NCBI GenBank assembly: GCA_029844215.1
Contig: CM056725.1
Coordinates: 40,454,485-40,518,484 of the forward strand
Direction of reading: 5' to 3'
Source of the DNA: Przewalskia tangutica
Taxonomy: Eukaryota; Streptophyta; Magnoliopsida; Solanales; Solanaceae
DNA: 64,000 nt
How positions within the stretch are numbered: the stretch's first letter is position 1; each line of letters starts with the position of its first letter. A model generated the notes under the pieces. The model saw only the letters and a list, made by a program, of their open reading frames with translations, ran no database searches and was not told the origin of the DNA. This document shows positions 47,397 to 58,255 of this stretch, piece after piece. A program made the translations under genes and the position numbers.

Positions 47397-48074
47397 CTAC
47401 TCGTCCAAAATATTTCATCTTCCAAAATATCCGCAATGCCAAAAATCCAAAATAAATTGGGCCCTACAAAATCAGAATTCTCCCGTGGCCCCACGTGACC
47501 ACTTTCGGAAATAAAATTCCATAATTCTCAAATATTCCAAAAAGTCCGAATACCAATCTGGGAATCCAATTCCCATTAACGAACATTTTTCCTTCTCAAA
47601 ATTCGGAAACTTTTCCGTCGAAAAATCACATCTTTCTTCCTTTCCAATTTTAATGTCGTATTTACGTACGTACGTCCTCATATACATACACTGGAACTAC
47701 GGGGTGTAACAAAAACAGTTGCCTTCATCATATATACATAAATACCCGAACAGTTATCTTTTTACAAACCCTGCCCACAACAGGTTGCACTTAAGATTTT
47801 TACAATGGTATGACAGGGCCCCGCCATACCCCTGAATGTATAAAAATCTACAGACTCAGGGTAACATACCAAAAGATAAGCCTCCGAAGAAATGGGGCTT
47901 CCCGACGCGCTGAACTGTGATCTTATGAGCGAGGATCCACAACCGATGTACTTCCACTGCGCAGATGAACGCACTCGGGCGAGGTCACAACAAAACAGTA
48001 CCAAGTATGTGAAATCAGAAAAGATCAGAATGAAATCATAATAGTCTATATAAAGCGGGAGACATGTATGATAA

Positions 48075-48305
48075 CGGATGAAATACGTGTCCCGCCATCC
48101 GTGGGACTCGTATAATCGGATGAAATACGTGTCCTCGCCCATCTCGTGGGACTCGGTGTAAAATCGGATGAAATACGTGTCCTCGCCATCTCGTGGGACT
48201 CGGTGTATAATCGGATGGAATACGTGTCCTCGCCATCTCGTGGGACTCGGTGTATAATCAAATGAAATACGTGTCCCTGCCCATCTCGTGGGACTCGGTG
48301 TAGAA
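48075..48305 (-). repeat. 48-bp minisatellite in C 5' LTR (about 5 copies)
   Basis: Same unit as 39182-39415, with small losses at CCCTGCCC. Confidence 0.9.
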
Positions 48306-48377
48306 TCGTTCATAACAAATCAACCGGCCCTCCATCGAGAGACGCGGGGGTACAGAAATACAACAAAGGCTATCACA

Positions 48378-48478
48378 ACAAGCATAGGCAAGTTTCACAA
48401 CAACAAGCATAGGCAAGCTTCACAACAACAAGCATAGGCAAGCTTCACGACAACAAGCATAGGCAAGTTATACACAAC
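48378..48478 (-). repeat. 25-bp repeat in C 5' LTR (4 copies)
   Basis: Same units and spacing as 39478-39578. Confidence 0.92.
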
Positions 48479-50442
48479 TCAAAGTACTTTCATTTTATGC
48501 CAAAGTCCGGGTTTTAACCCTAAAGTACTACGTACGTTAAATTCCTTTTAAAGATCCATTTCTTTTACAAAGGTCACCCGACACCCGTAGTATAAAAAAA
48601 TAGAGTGACTAACATTGTTAAGTAAACCAAAATGCTTTCCTTTGTAAAATCAAGTAACAACCTTATCTTCCAAACGTTCAAGTTTGCCTAATTTCAAATG
48701 CTCAAGTTTCTCATTTTAGAAAAGGTTTCGTAGTTCATAGTTTTAATCCTTTAAAACATAATTCTCCTTTAAACGTTTTGAGAAACATATGTCTTATATG
48801 TGAGTAGGTTATTCTTGTTTATAATCAATCTTATTAAGCAGCCATGATCTAGGAAATGTAATATAATTTTGTCTCATCTTAGCTTCTATGCAGATGGAGG
48901 TTTCTACTGGTTTTAATACCATACTTCATTATTCAATACATTTTCCTTTATTAACGCTGCAGTGGTTTGTCGATACTCATTCGATTCAAATCAAGAAACA
49001 TTATTCCTTTTAAAACCCGACTCATTACTCACGAATGAGGTTTCACACTTTTAACAAAATTCATATCAATACCATTAAGTCAAGTCTCTTATCTTCTAAA
49101 AATCAAGAAACCATTCTTTTATCACTCTTCAGACGTTATACCTAACTTCCCATAAAGCTAGTACAACTCTTATGTTTTCAAAGCCAAGTATTACTCTTCT
49201 TTCAAAAAGGTCTTTTGAAACACTTCAAGTTCTTTGTTACTACACATCAAATCCGTTATAAGTCAAATCGCTTATCCTTTGAAACCACAAAGCATTTTCT
49301 TACCTACATAAAGTCGTTATAACCAACTTCCCATAAAGCCGTTATAACACTTTATGTTTCAAACCAATCAAATACATTAAACACCAGACGCCTACCGTAC
49401 TACATAGTTATACACATATCATGCTAGAACAGATAGGAAGAGGTTCACATACCGCGACGATTATCGACTAATAGCAAAGTGCTCCAAGTACCTCAAACCG
49501 TCTTACTCCTTAAGCCAAGTAGATCACGCCATACGCAGTACTTCAACCTTTAGAGGCCACAAGGCGCCTATTAACATCCTAGATCTCAATGTAGAATATT
49601 CTACAGAAAATTCGGCGACCTCCCCCCGCAATGTGTAAATCTCCTTCTCTATCGAGGCCGGCTACCAAGCCAACCAGGGGGGGGGGTTTGCACGTCTAAC
49701 CGGACGTGTACAATTCTACTCACAGTAATACTACACAAGTCTACTGTAATACAGTCCTATGTAATTACAGTTCAGTTCACTTCTTAAAATTCAGGCTTAA
49801 GTCGCAAGACATTACCGTAAGTATTATTCAGGCTTAAGTCAAAAGACATTGCCGCACAACTATGCTCAGTTCTATATATAGTATACTTAACTATATACTC
49901 CTACAACATGTAATTTCCAATTACCACAGAATGTTAAGAATGTTTACCTAGATAAGCCCAAAATTATCCGAGTTTATATGTCGATCCTGAGCAAGGTTTA
50001 GCTCCTACTCCGTGCGCTCCAACCCGCTCCAAACAACCCTTAGAAGTTCTAACCAACTTCTACTTAACACTTCAACCGACTATGAAGGTTTTTCCTTAGG
50101 GTTTCGTTTTGTGACTGAGGGAAGTATAATAGTATTTTCTGGGCTTTTGTATAAGTGTAACCTTGGGAAAACTACAAGGTATTTGGGCCAAGGTATTTGG
50201 GCATTATAACAATACTTGGAGAGTATTTCTATACCACAAAAGGGGGGTATTTATACGAGACAACAAGGCTTGGGGGGGTGTACCCCACGGCTAGGGCACT
50301 ACAAAGGGGAGGGGGTGGCTTTCGGCCAAGCTCACTCAAAGGGGGGGGGGGGTGTGGTGGACGAAAACTTCACAAGGGAGAGGGAGGGATTTTTAACACT
50401 TAGAAAATATTTGGATGAAGAATTTCATCAACAAAGGGTGGG

Positions 50443-50641
50443 TATTTATAGGTCAAGCCATGGCCAACCAAGGGCCAAGATTCTTCCAAGTGTATAGCAA
50501 GTGTAAGGTCAAGATTTAGCCATGTGTATCTTATCCATCTACCACACAACTTGCACAAAATATCCTACCTACTACAAGCCACATTTCGTCCAAGCTTGCC
50601 TCCCCACTTGCTTCCAATGTGAGGGTGACACATGTCACCCT
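50443..50641 (-). promoter_or_regulatory. C 5' LTR promoter: palindrome and TATA box
   Basis: TATAAATA (minus) at 50443-50450; palindrome gagggtgacacatgtcaccctc at 50621-50642, perfect apart from its centre. Confidence 0.72.
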
Positions 50642-50862
50642 CCCGTTGGTCCAAAATGTTTCGTCTCTCGGAAAAATCCGCAAAAATTATAAATGACATA
50701 GCCGGAATTTTCCCTACGAAAGTTGTGGAAACGTTTCGTCGAAAAACGACTCCTTTTGGTAGTTATGTACAATTTCGAACCTTGCCTAACTTTAAGGCTC
50801 CAATTTCAACGTACGTCCTCACTTACATACCCTGGAAATACGGGGTATAACAGTAAAGCAGG

Positions 50863-51200
50863 GGGTATAATGTCTTGGGGGTCTACCCCTCATTTATACT
50901 CTTACCCTATCTCTGGCGACCATCAAACAAAACAAGCAGGGGGTATAATGTCTTGGGGGTTTACCCCTCATTTATACTCTTACCCTGGAGAAGGTGGTAT
51001 AGCGTCTTGGGGGTTTACCCCTCACTTATACTCTTACCCTATCTCGACCGACCATCAAACAAAACAAGCACGGGGTATAATGTCTTGGGGGTTTACCCCT
51101 CATTTATACTCTTACCCTGGAGAAGGTGGTATAGCGTCTTGGGGGTTTACCCCTCACTTATACTCTTACCCTATCTCGACCGGTCATCAAACAACACATA
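50863..51200 (-). repeat. Composite 132-bp repeat (78 + 54 bp subunits) in family-B LTR
   Basis: The core ggtataatgtcttgggggtt, then acccctcatttatactctta, recurs at 50863, 50941, 50995, 51073 and 51127. Spacings alternate 78, 54, 78, 54. The subunits differ by a long spacer (ccatcaaacaaaacaagca) or a short one (ggagaaggt). Confidence 0.9.
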
Positions 51201-51401
51201 AGCACTACCAGGTCTTTTATAAAAATCCGGGAAGTTAACCCAAGTACTACAAATAACGGAAGCATACCCGTGGAATCCCACATCACTGTCGGTACGTCCA
51301 AGTAACTTACAACAAGACAGTCGGCCCTTCAACCGAGAGTCGCGGCAACGCAATAAAACATAATACTTGCACTCAAAGGCTATCACCAGCACACATAGGC
51401 A

Positions 51402-51617
51402 ATTCTCAATTAATCAAGCCAAAGTACTTATCAAGGCACACATGGAATAATTCTCAATTAACAAGCCAAAGTACTTATCAAGGCACAAATAGAATAATTC
51501 TCATTTAACAAGCCAAAGTACTTATCAAGGCACCAATAGAATAATTCTCATTTAACAAGCCAAAGTACTTATCAAGGCACAAATAGAATAATTCTCATTT
51601 AACAAGCCAAAGTACTA
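51402..51617 (-). repeat. 47-bp tandem repeat in family-B LTR (about 4.6 copies)
   Basis: aagccaaagtacttatcaag units start at 51416, 51463, 51510, 51557 and 51604, exactly 47 bp apart. Confidence 0.93.
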
Positions 51618-53478
51618 CGTACGTACATTCTTTTTCAAAAGACTCCTTCTTATGTAAAATCCCAAGATACTAACACCCGTAGTATCAAGGCATGTCTATT
51701 TTTCAAAGTAAGTTACTACACTTTTAGAAAACTCATTTCAAATCTTGAAATCAAGTAACTTCAAATTTTCACAATCTAGGCAACTTATGCCCATTAATCA
51801 AAATAGAAAACTTTCTTAACCTTCCATAAAGTCGTTATAACCAACTTCCCATAAAGCCGTTATAACCCTTTATGGTTTTAGACATATCCATTCCTTTTAT
51901 AACCAAGAGACTTATACTATTAAAACCAAGTATCACATACTTTACAAATCAAGTTCTCAACTTTCAAAATACTACAAGTCTCTTAATATTTAGAAAACAA
52001 GTTTCTTCTACATTTAAACCTCAAGTAACTCACACCTCTAAAATAAGTTATTTCTTTTAAATCATGTCACTTCTCCTCTTTTAAAACAAGTAAGTAAATC
52101 ACTCCTTTGACTCCCCTAAAGTCATTATAATGACCTTTAGGTTTTGGAATTAAGGCACTAACCAAAAGATTTGGAAACCACTTCCTTTTCAAGACTCTAT
52201 GTACTTTAAGTAAAATACTTTCACTTTTAAGAATCCAAACTTCACTAAGGAAATGGATTATACCATTTACAATTTAAACATCAAAGTACGATCAATGAAG
52301 TACATAGAACAAGTTCTACTTTAGGCAATCCAAATACAACCAAGGAATGGATCATTTAAGGAGTAGGACATACTTTCTTTATCTTAAGGAATCATGCTAG
52401 AAGAGGAGATAGTTCACATACCTTTTCGGCTAAATCCACAAGCTAAGCCGAATACGCCGTACGTAGAAGTGTCAACCTATAATGGTCACAACAAGACTAT
52501 CAACTTCTAGTCTCTAACGTAGAATAATACTAAGTATACGGTCTCTAATTCTACGGAAAATCGGGCAGCACTTCCTTTGTTTCTACTCACTTTGCCACCT
52601 TTTTCAAGGCCGAATACAATAACCAACACGCCACATTTAAGGCTCAAAACAAAAACCAAACAAAGGGGATTACACGCCTTACAATACGTGTAAAATTCCG
52701 CCCCACAATTCATACGAAATAGCTCCATAATCTAGCCATTCTCGGCCAACATAAATAATAACACTAAGTCCTTTCCAATCCTTTTCCAATTCCAAGTTCT
52801 AAGGTCTAACATGTTATATAGTCATAAACAACTTCAACAACTACAATTTCCTTCTTTTTACAACATGCGACGACTTTACTAATAATCGACTTGAATTGAA
52901 ATCTTAGGCTAACATGCTAGTTTTCGGATTAGGGTTCCAATAGCCACAACACTTATCAAACCTCATAATATATAACTCATGCTTGCTAATATCCATAGCT
53001 ACAACAATAAGTAAGTCTTAACTACTAAAACGACAAAATTATACCTTTATAAGCCCTTAAAATTTCCAATATTCAAAGTCGCGCCTTAGCAATTCTTAGC
53101 TCCTTTCCTTATGTTCCAATCCGCTCCAAGCACTCCTTAGAGGCCTATGAAGAACCCATCTTCAAGTTCCAACTTCAAAGTTGAAGAACTCTTTAAGTTT
53201 CCGCCTTGCGACTAATACGAAAACGCCACTTTTCCGAAATCTTTCTATTGAGATATCCTTACTGTTATACCCCGTATTTCCAGAGTATATACGTAAGGAC
53301 GTACGTGCGACAATTTGAGACTTAAAGTTAGGCATGTTTCGAAATTTTGTGCACAACACCCGATTAAAGTCGTTTTTCGACGAAACGTTTTACTAAGCTT
53401 ACGAAGGGAAAATTCCGGCTATGTCGTTTTGTATTTTTGCGGATTTTTCCGAGCGACGGAACATTTTTGGACCAACGG

Positions 53479-53666
53479 GAGGGTGACACTTGTCACCCTC
53501 ATTGGACGGTAAAGAGGGCCACGGCTAGGAGGGTTTTGAGGCCCTTTTCATGGGTCTTTGTTTTGTGAGGGATTTAAGGAGTAGGTTAGGGTGCACTTGT
53601 GCCAATCTTGGCCATCCACTTGCCCCACACATGGCTTGATCTTGTCTGTTGGTGTCCCTATAAATA
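53479..53666 (+). promoter_or_regulatory. L8 promoter: palindrome and TATA box
   Basis: gagggtgacacttgtcaccctc at 53479-53500 and TATAAATA at 53659-53666, followed by a pyrimidine-rich stretch. Confidence 0.73.
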
Positions 53667-55560
53667 CCCCTTGCTTGAAGGTTTTTCTTCATCCTCATTT
53701 CATTCTAAGTCTTGAAATCTCCTCCTCTTCTTGTGCCGTCCAAAGCCTCTCCTCCCCTTCTAGTGGCCTTTGGCCGACCGGTGCCCCTCCCCCCCTTGTG
53801 GTGTCTTGCCGAGGGTACCCCCACCTAGTTGTTTCGAGAAATATACCCCCTCCCTGGTAGTATTGAAATACTCCTCCAAGTATTGTTATAATGCCCAAAA
53901 TACCTTAGCCTTTACCTTGTAGTATTCCAAAAGTTACCTCTATACGTAGAACCCGGAAATACTACCTTTTGTCCTTTAGTCTCAAATGAAACCCTAAGGA
54001 AATCTTCATAGTTGGTTGAAGTATGTAAGTAAGTTGGTTAGAACTTCTAAGGGTTGTTTGAGCGGATTGAGCGCACGGAGTAGAGCTAAACCTTGCTCAG
54101 ATCGACTTTTATCTCGGATAATTTTGGGCTTATCGAGGTAAATAATCTTGTCCCCTTTGGTAATTGGAAATTACACGCCGTTGTAATATATAGTTGGAGT
54201 ATACTATATATAGAATCGAACTTAGTATTGTGGCAATGTCTTTTGACTTAAGCCCAATTTAAAGAAAGAATCGAATCGTAATTACATAGGGCTATCAGAC
54301 ATGAGACTTGTGTAGTTTTACTGTGTAGTAGAATTGTACACGTCCGGATTAGACGTATAACCCCCCCTGGTTGGCTTGATAGCCGCCGATAGAGAGGAGA
54401 TTTACGCGGCCATGCGGGGGAGTCTTCGCCAATTTTCTGTAGAGTATGGGAACCGTGTGTTTAGAAGATTAATAAGCGCCTTGTGGCCTTATAGGTTGAA
54501 GTACTACGTGTGGCGTGATCTACGTGGCTTAAGGAGTAGCCGACGGTTTGAGGTACTTGGAACGTTTTGCTATTAGTCGATAATCGTCGCGAGGTATGTG
54601 AACCTCTTCCTAGCTCTTCTAGCATGAAATGTGTATAACTATGTAGTACGGTGACGTCATACGTGTTAAATGTATTTGATTGGTTTAAAACATAAAGTGT
54701 TATAACGCTTTATGGGAAGTTGGTTATAACGACTTTATGTAGGTAAGTAAAGTGCTTGTGGTTTTTAAAAGGTAATCGCTTGATGTGTGATAATAAAGAA
54801 CTTGAAGTATTTCATTAAGAAACCCTTTTGAAAGAAGAGTAATACTTGATTTTGAAAACATAAGAGTTATTCTAGCTTTATAGGAAGTTAGGTATAACGC
54901 CTTAAAAGAGATAAAGAGAATGGTTTACTGATTTTTAGAAGTTAAGAGACTTGATCTTAAAAGATAAGAGACTTGACTTAATTGTATTAATATGAATTTT
55001 GTGTGAAACCTCATTCGTGAGTAATGAGTACTTGGTTTTTTAAAAGGAATAATGTTTCTTGATTTGAAATCGAATGAGTATCGACAAACCACAAATGCGT
55101 TAATAAAGGAAAATGTAATGAATAATGAAGTATTATTAAAACCAAGAGAAACCTCCATCCGCATAGCTAAGATGAGACAAAATGATATTACATTTTCTAG
55201 ATCATGGTCGCTTAATAAGATTGATTATGAACAAGAATAATCTACACTCATATAAGGCATATGTTTCTCGATTGTTTAAAAGAGAATTATATTCTTAAAT
55301 GATTAAGGCTATGAACTATGAAACTTTCCAAATAAAGAGACTGAGTAATTGAAATTAGGCAAACCGAACTTTAGGGAAAGAATGTTGTTGAAAAAGAAAG
55401 TGTTTTGGTTTACCTAAAAATGTGAGTCACTCTATTTTTATACTACTGTATCGTGACCTTTATAAAAGGAATGGATCTCTTTAAAAGGAAGCTAACGTGA
55501 CGTAGTACTTAGGTTAAAACCCGGACTTTGATATAAAATGAAGGTACTTTGAGTTGTGTA

Positions 55561-55660
55561 TAACTTGCCTATGCTTGTTGTTGTATAACTTGCCTATGCT
55601 TGTTGTTGTGTAACTTGCCTATGCTTGTTGTTGTGTAACTTGCCTATGCTTGTTGTGATA
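55561..55660 (+). repeat. 25-bp repeat in L8 (4 copies)
   Basis: taacttgcctatgcttgttg units start at 55561, 55586, 55611 and 55636. Reverse complement of the C repeat (39478, 48378). Confidence 0.93.
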
Positions 55661-55859
55661 GCCTTTGTTGTGCAAGAATTGTGTTTCTATATTACCGCGT
55701 CTCTCGATGGAGGGCCGGTTGACTTGTTGAGAACTTACTTGGACGTACTGGCAGTGACGGAAGATTCCACGGGTATGCTTCCCTTATTATTGTTACATGG
55801 GCATGTCTACACCGATGATGTGGACATGTGGCCATTTCTGGTTATTTACGGCGAAGTAT

Positions 55860-56110
55860 CGTGACTTACGGTTGTGATCGGGTGCGTAGCCTGTTTACTT
55901 GCCCCCGTCAGCTACGTGACGCAGGTGGATCTGGTATAGGTTATTGCACCTGCCACGTGTCAGCTTCGCGAGTTAGTGTTTGGATGGAGCTTCGTGACTT
56001 ACGGATGTGATCGGGTGCGTAGCCGATTCACTTGTCCCCGCTACCACGCGCGCAGTGGAGCCGCGAGGCTATTGCACCGCCACGTGTCGCCTTCATGATA
56101 TGGTTGTACA
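55860..56110 (+). repeat. About 133-bp two-copy repeat in L8 slot
   Basis: cgtgacttacgg, tgtgatcgggtgcgtagcc and attgcacc..gccacgtgtc occur at 55860 and again at 55993. The second copy is partly eroded. Confidence 0.8.
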
Positions 56111-56831
56111 ATATTATTGGTACGGTCGGATCCGTAGCTATACTTGCCCCATACACGGTTTTTATGGCACAGTGGGACTCGTGTTCATGTATACTCGGTG
56201 TTGTTATATCATGCATCGCCAGTGAGGAAGAAATTCCACGGGCACGAGTGGTGAATTGGAGGGCGTGAGTCCCTGACTTGATATAACTGCTTATATGTTG
56301 TGTACTGTAGTTTGGTTATCATGCATGTCTCCCGCTTTATATAGACTGTTATGATTTCATTTACAGTATTTACAGTTTCACATACTTGGTACCTGTTGAT
56401 CGACCTCCTTCTGGGCTGCGTTCATGCCGCAGGTAGAGGTACATCGGCTGTCGATCCCCGCGTTTAGGATCACATTTCAGCGTGTTGGGAAGCTCCGTTC
56501 CTTCGGAGGCTTATCTTTTGGTATGTTACCCTGAGTCTGTAGGTTCTTGTACATTCAGGGGTATGGCGGGGCCCTGTCCCGTCATAGTTGTTGTAAAATC
56601 TTAGAGGTCCAGAGTAATCGGCGGTGGTTGTAAAAGGATTAAACTGTTCGGGTTTTATGTATATACTGAAGGCAACTGTTTTGGTTGGCCTGTTTATTTA
56701 TCATACCTCTTGATCCATGTCTATTTGCATGTTTAAGTTTTTATTTCCGCTGGTTTTCTCTGATGTTGTATCACTAGGGTGCCCGGGGTAAGGCACCAGT
56801 CACGGGCCCGGGTTCGGGTCTTGACACTTAC

Positions 56832-57478
56832 AATACCCTTAGGGACATTGGGTTTAAGTCTTGTGAACAATGGATCAAAATTACAAATTTTTCTTGTTGG
56901 AAAATCACTAAAGCCGAGAGCTATAGTTCTTGCACAAGAGTTGTCTAATTTTTCCAAGTGTAAAATGCCAAGTCTTGCTACTAGTTGAGTATATAAAACA
57001 CATTGGATGACTTAGACTTAAACAAATGGGTGGCTAAGATGAAGATCACAAGGATTAAGCACAAGTGGCAAGTTGACCTTGGTCAACAATCTCAAGCTAG
57101 CAAGACTTATCTTCCACCATGGTAAATGACCATTTTACCCTTACACATTTCGACCAAGACCAAGTGTGGGGGTGCCACGTGTCGCCCTCTCATTCGTCCA
57201 TAAAATTCCGTAAGACTCATGGGCACCACAAAACGTAAAATTCCTCGGGTGGGCCCCACGTGACCAAATCCGTAAAAATAAATTCCATAATGTAAAAGTC
57301 CCATACTCTTCAAATAATGCATTTTGAGAATCCAATTCTCAACAACAAACATTTTTCCTTTCCGGCGTTCGGAAGATTTTCCGCCGGAAAAACAAATTCT
57401 TCCTTTTGTACTAATTTCCAAGTCTTGATTCCTTACGTACATTCTCTTATACATGTCCTGGACTTTCGGGGTGTAACA
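56832..57478 (-). repeat. Family-B solo LTR, piece 4 (U3 end)
   Basis: Ends with TGTTACACCCCGAAAGTCC (minus) at 57478, followed by TSD gcccc. A gggtgccacgtgtcgccc motif with CACGTG core lies at about 57170-57187. A TATA box is less clear than in the other LTRs. Confidence 0.85.
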
Positions 57479-57849
57479 GCCCCGCCATACCCCTGAATGT
57501 ACAAGAACTTACAAACTCGGGGAAAACATACCAAAAGATAAGCCTCCGGAGAAAACAGAGCTTCCCAATACGCTGAACTGTGATCCTAAGAGTGAGGATC
57601 AACCGATGTACTTACTGCGGCATGAACGCAGCCCCGGTAAGGAGGTCGATAACAGTACCAAGTATGTGAAATCGAAATATCAGAACGAAATCATAACAGT
57701 CTAAAATAAAACAGGAGACATGTATGATAACAAACTACAGTTCACAACATAAAAGCAGTCAAGTCAGGGACTCACGCCCTCAAGTCATCCCTCATGCCCG
57801 TGGAACTCCTTCCTCACTGCCGGCAGTCTAGGTATAAATCGTGTGATAC

Positions 57850-58255
57850 GTATAACATGTCTCGGCCCATCCCATGGGACTCGAGGTGGAATCGCATGGT
57901 CACATTCCCGGTCCATCTCATGGACTCGGTCTTGGATCGTATGGAATACATTCCCGCCCATCTCATGGACTCAGATCAAATCGGGTGGAATACATTCCCA
58001 CCCATCTCATGGACTCGGTATCAAACGCGTGGAATACATTCCGGTCCATCTCATGGACTCGGTATCAAATCGGTGGAATACATTCCGGTCCATCCCATGG
58101 ACTCGGTATCAAACGTGGAATACATTCCAGTCCATCCCATGGACTCAGATCAAATCGGTGGAATACATTCCCGACCATCCCATGGACTCGGTATCAAAAC
58201 GTGGAATACATTCTGGTCCATCCCATGGACTCGGTATCAAATTGGCCATAACATT
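57850..58255 (-). repeat. About 42-45-bp minisatellite in D 3' LTR (about 9 copies)
   Basis: Units carry gtggaatacattccggtcc and atcccatggactcggtatca. The gaatacattcc core is shared with the 33-bp repeat of F, and the ggactcggt part with the 48-bp repeat of C. Confidence 0.9.

Larger units (their letters stand above)
44479..47711 (-). mobile_element. Solo LTR H (3233 bp) inside C
   Basis: TSD aaaac: the right copy 47712-47716 is intact and the left copy (44475-44478) lacks its last base in a garbled CTG context. The minus strand runs from TGTTACACCCCGTAGTTCC (47711) to a damaged CGTGTGA end (44479). No internal domain. It is a distinct LTR subfamily whose slot repeats (45240-45560) resemble those of G. 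This is the innermost layer of the nest. Confidence 0.88.
38690..50852 (-). mobile_element. Non-autonomous gag-type LTR retrotransposon C, carrying solo LTR H
   Basis: Complete minus-strand element with perfect TSD gtaaa (38685-38689 and 50853-50857). The 3' LTR is 38690-41928; the 5' LTR is 44351-44478 plus 47717-50852, split by H. The internal region (2422 bp) has a PPT, a spacer, one gag and a PBS. The integrase remnant is deleted at the same junction as in F, so C and F are one subfamily. Confidence 0.93.
47717..50852 (-). repeat. 5' LTR of C, right piece
   Basis: Resumes after H's TSD with agttgccttcatcatatata, as at 38826, and ends with the LTR start TGTTATACCCCG (minus) at 50852. The host TSD gtaaa follows. 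Confidence 0.92.
50858..53262 (-). repeat. Family-B solo LTR, piece 3
   Basis: Runs from C's right TSD to L8's left TSD (53258-53262, cttac). It includes two tandem arrays and then AT-rich LTR sequence homologous to AUT's LTR 3561-4611 reversed. No coding sequence. Confidence 0.87.
53263..56826 (+). mobile_element. Solo LTR L8 (3564 bp)
   Basis: Perfect TSD cttac (53258-53262 and 56827-56831). Starts TGTTATACCCCGTATTTCC and ends GGGTCTTGACA. No PBS or internal domain follows; family-B sequence resumes at 56832. Plus-strand orientation, opposite to its family-B host. Confidence 0.93.
28398..57478 (-). mobile_element. Family-B solo LTR (about 3.8 kb) split by three later insertions
   Basis: Perfect TSD gcccc (28393-28397 and 57479-57483). 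Minus-strand LTR running from TGTTACACCCCG (ending at 57478) to GGGGTGTGACA (28398). Its own sequence is 28398-28753, 38291-38689, 50858-53262 and 56832-57478; the rest is elements G, C and L8. No internal domain of its own is present, so it is the product of LTR-LTR recombination. Same family as AUT's LTR. Confidence 0.9.

Noticed and set aside
47762..48313. 183-residue minus-strand frame, and similar frames at 39040-39518
   Set aside because: Translation of the 48-bp repeat and LTR end sequence; no start context or conservation beyond the repeat.
50723..51238. 171-residue plus-strand frame with repeated WGFTPHLYSYP units
   Set aside because: Read through the 132-bp repeat, in the wrong strand for the LTR, and spans the C/family-B junction.
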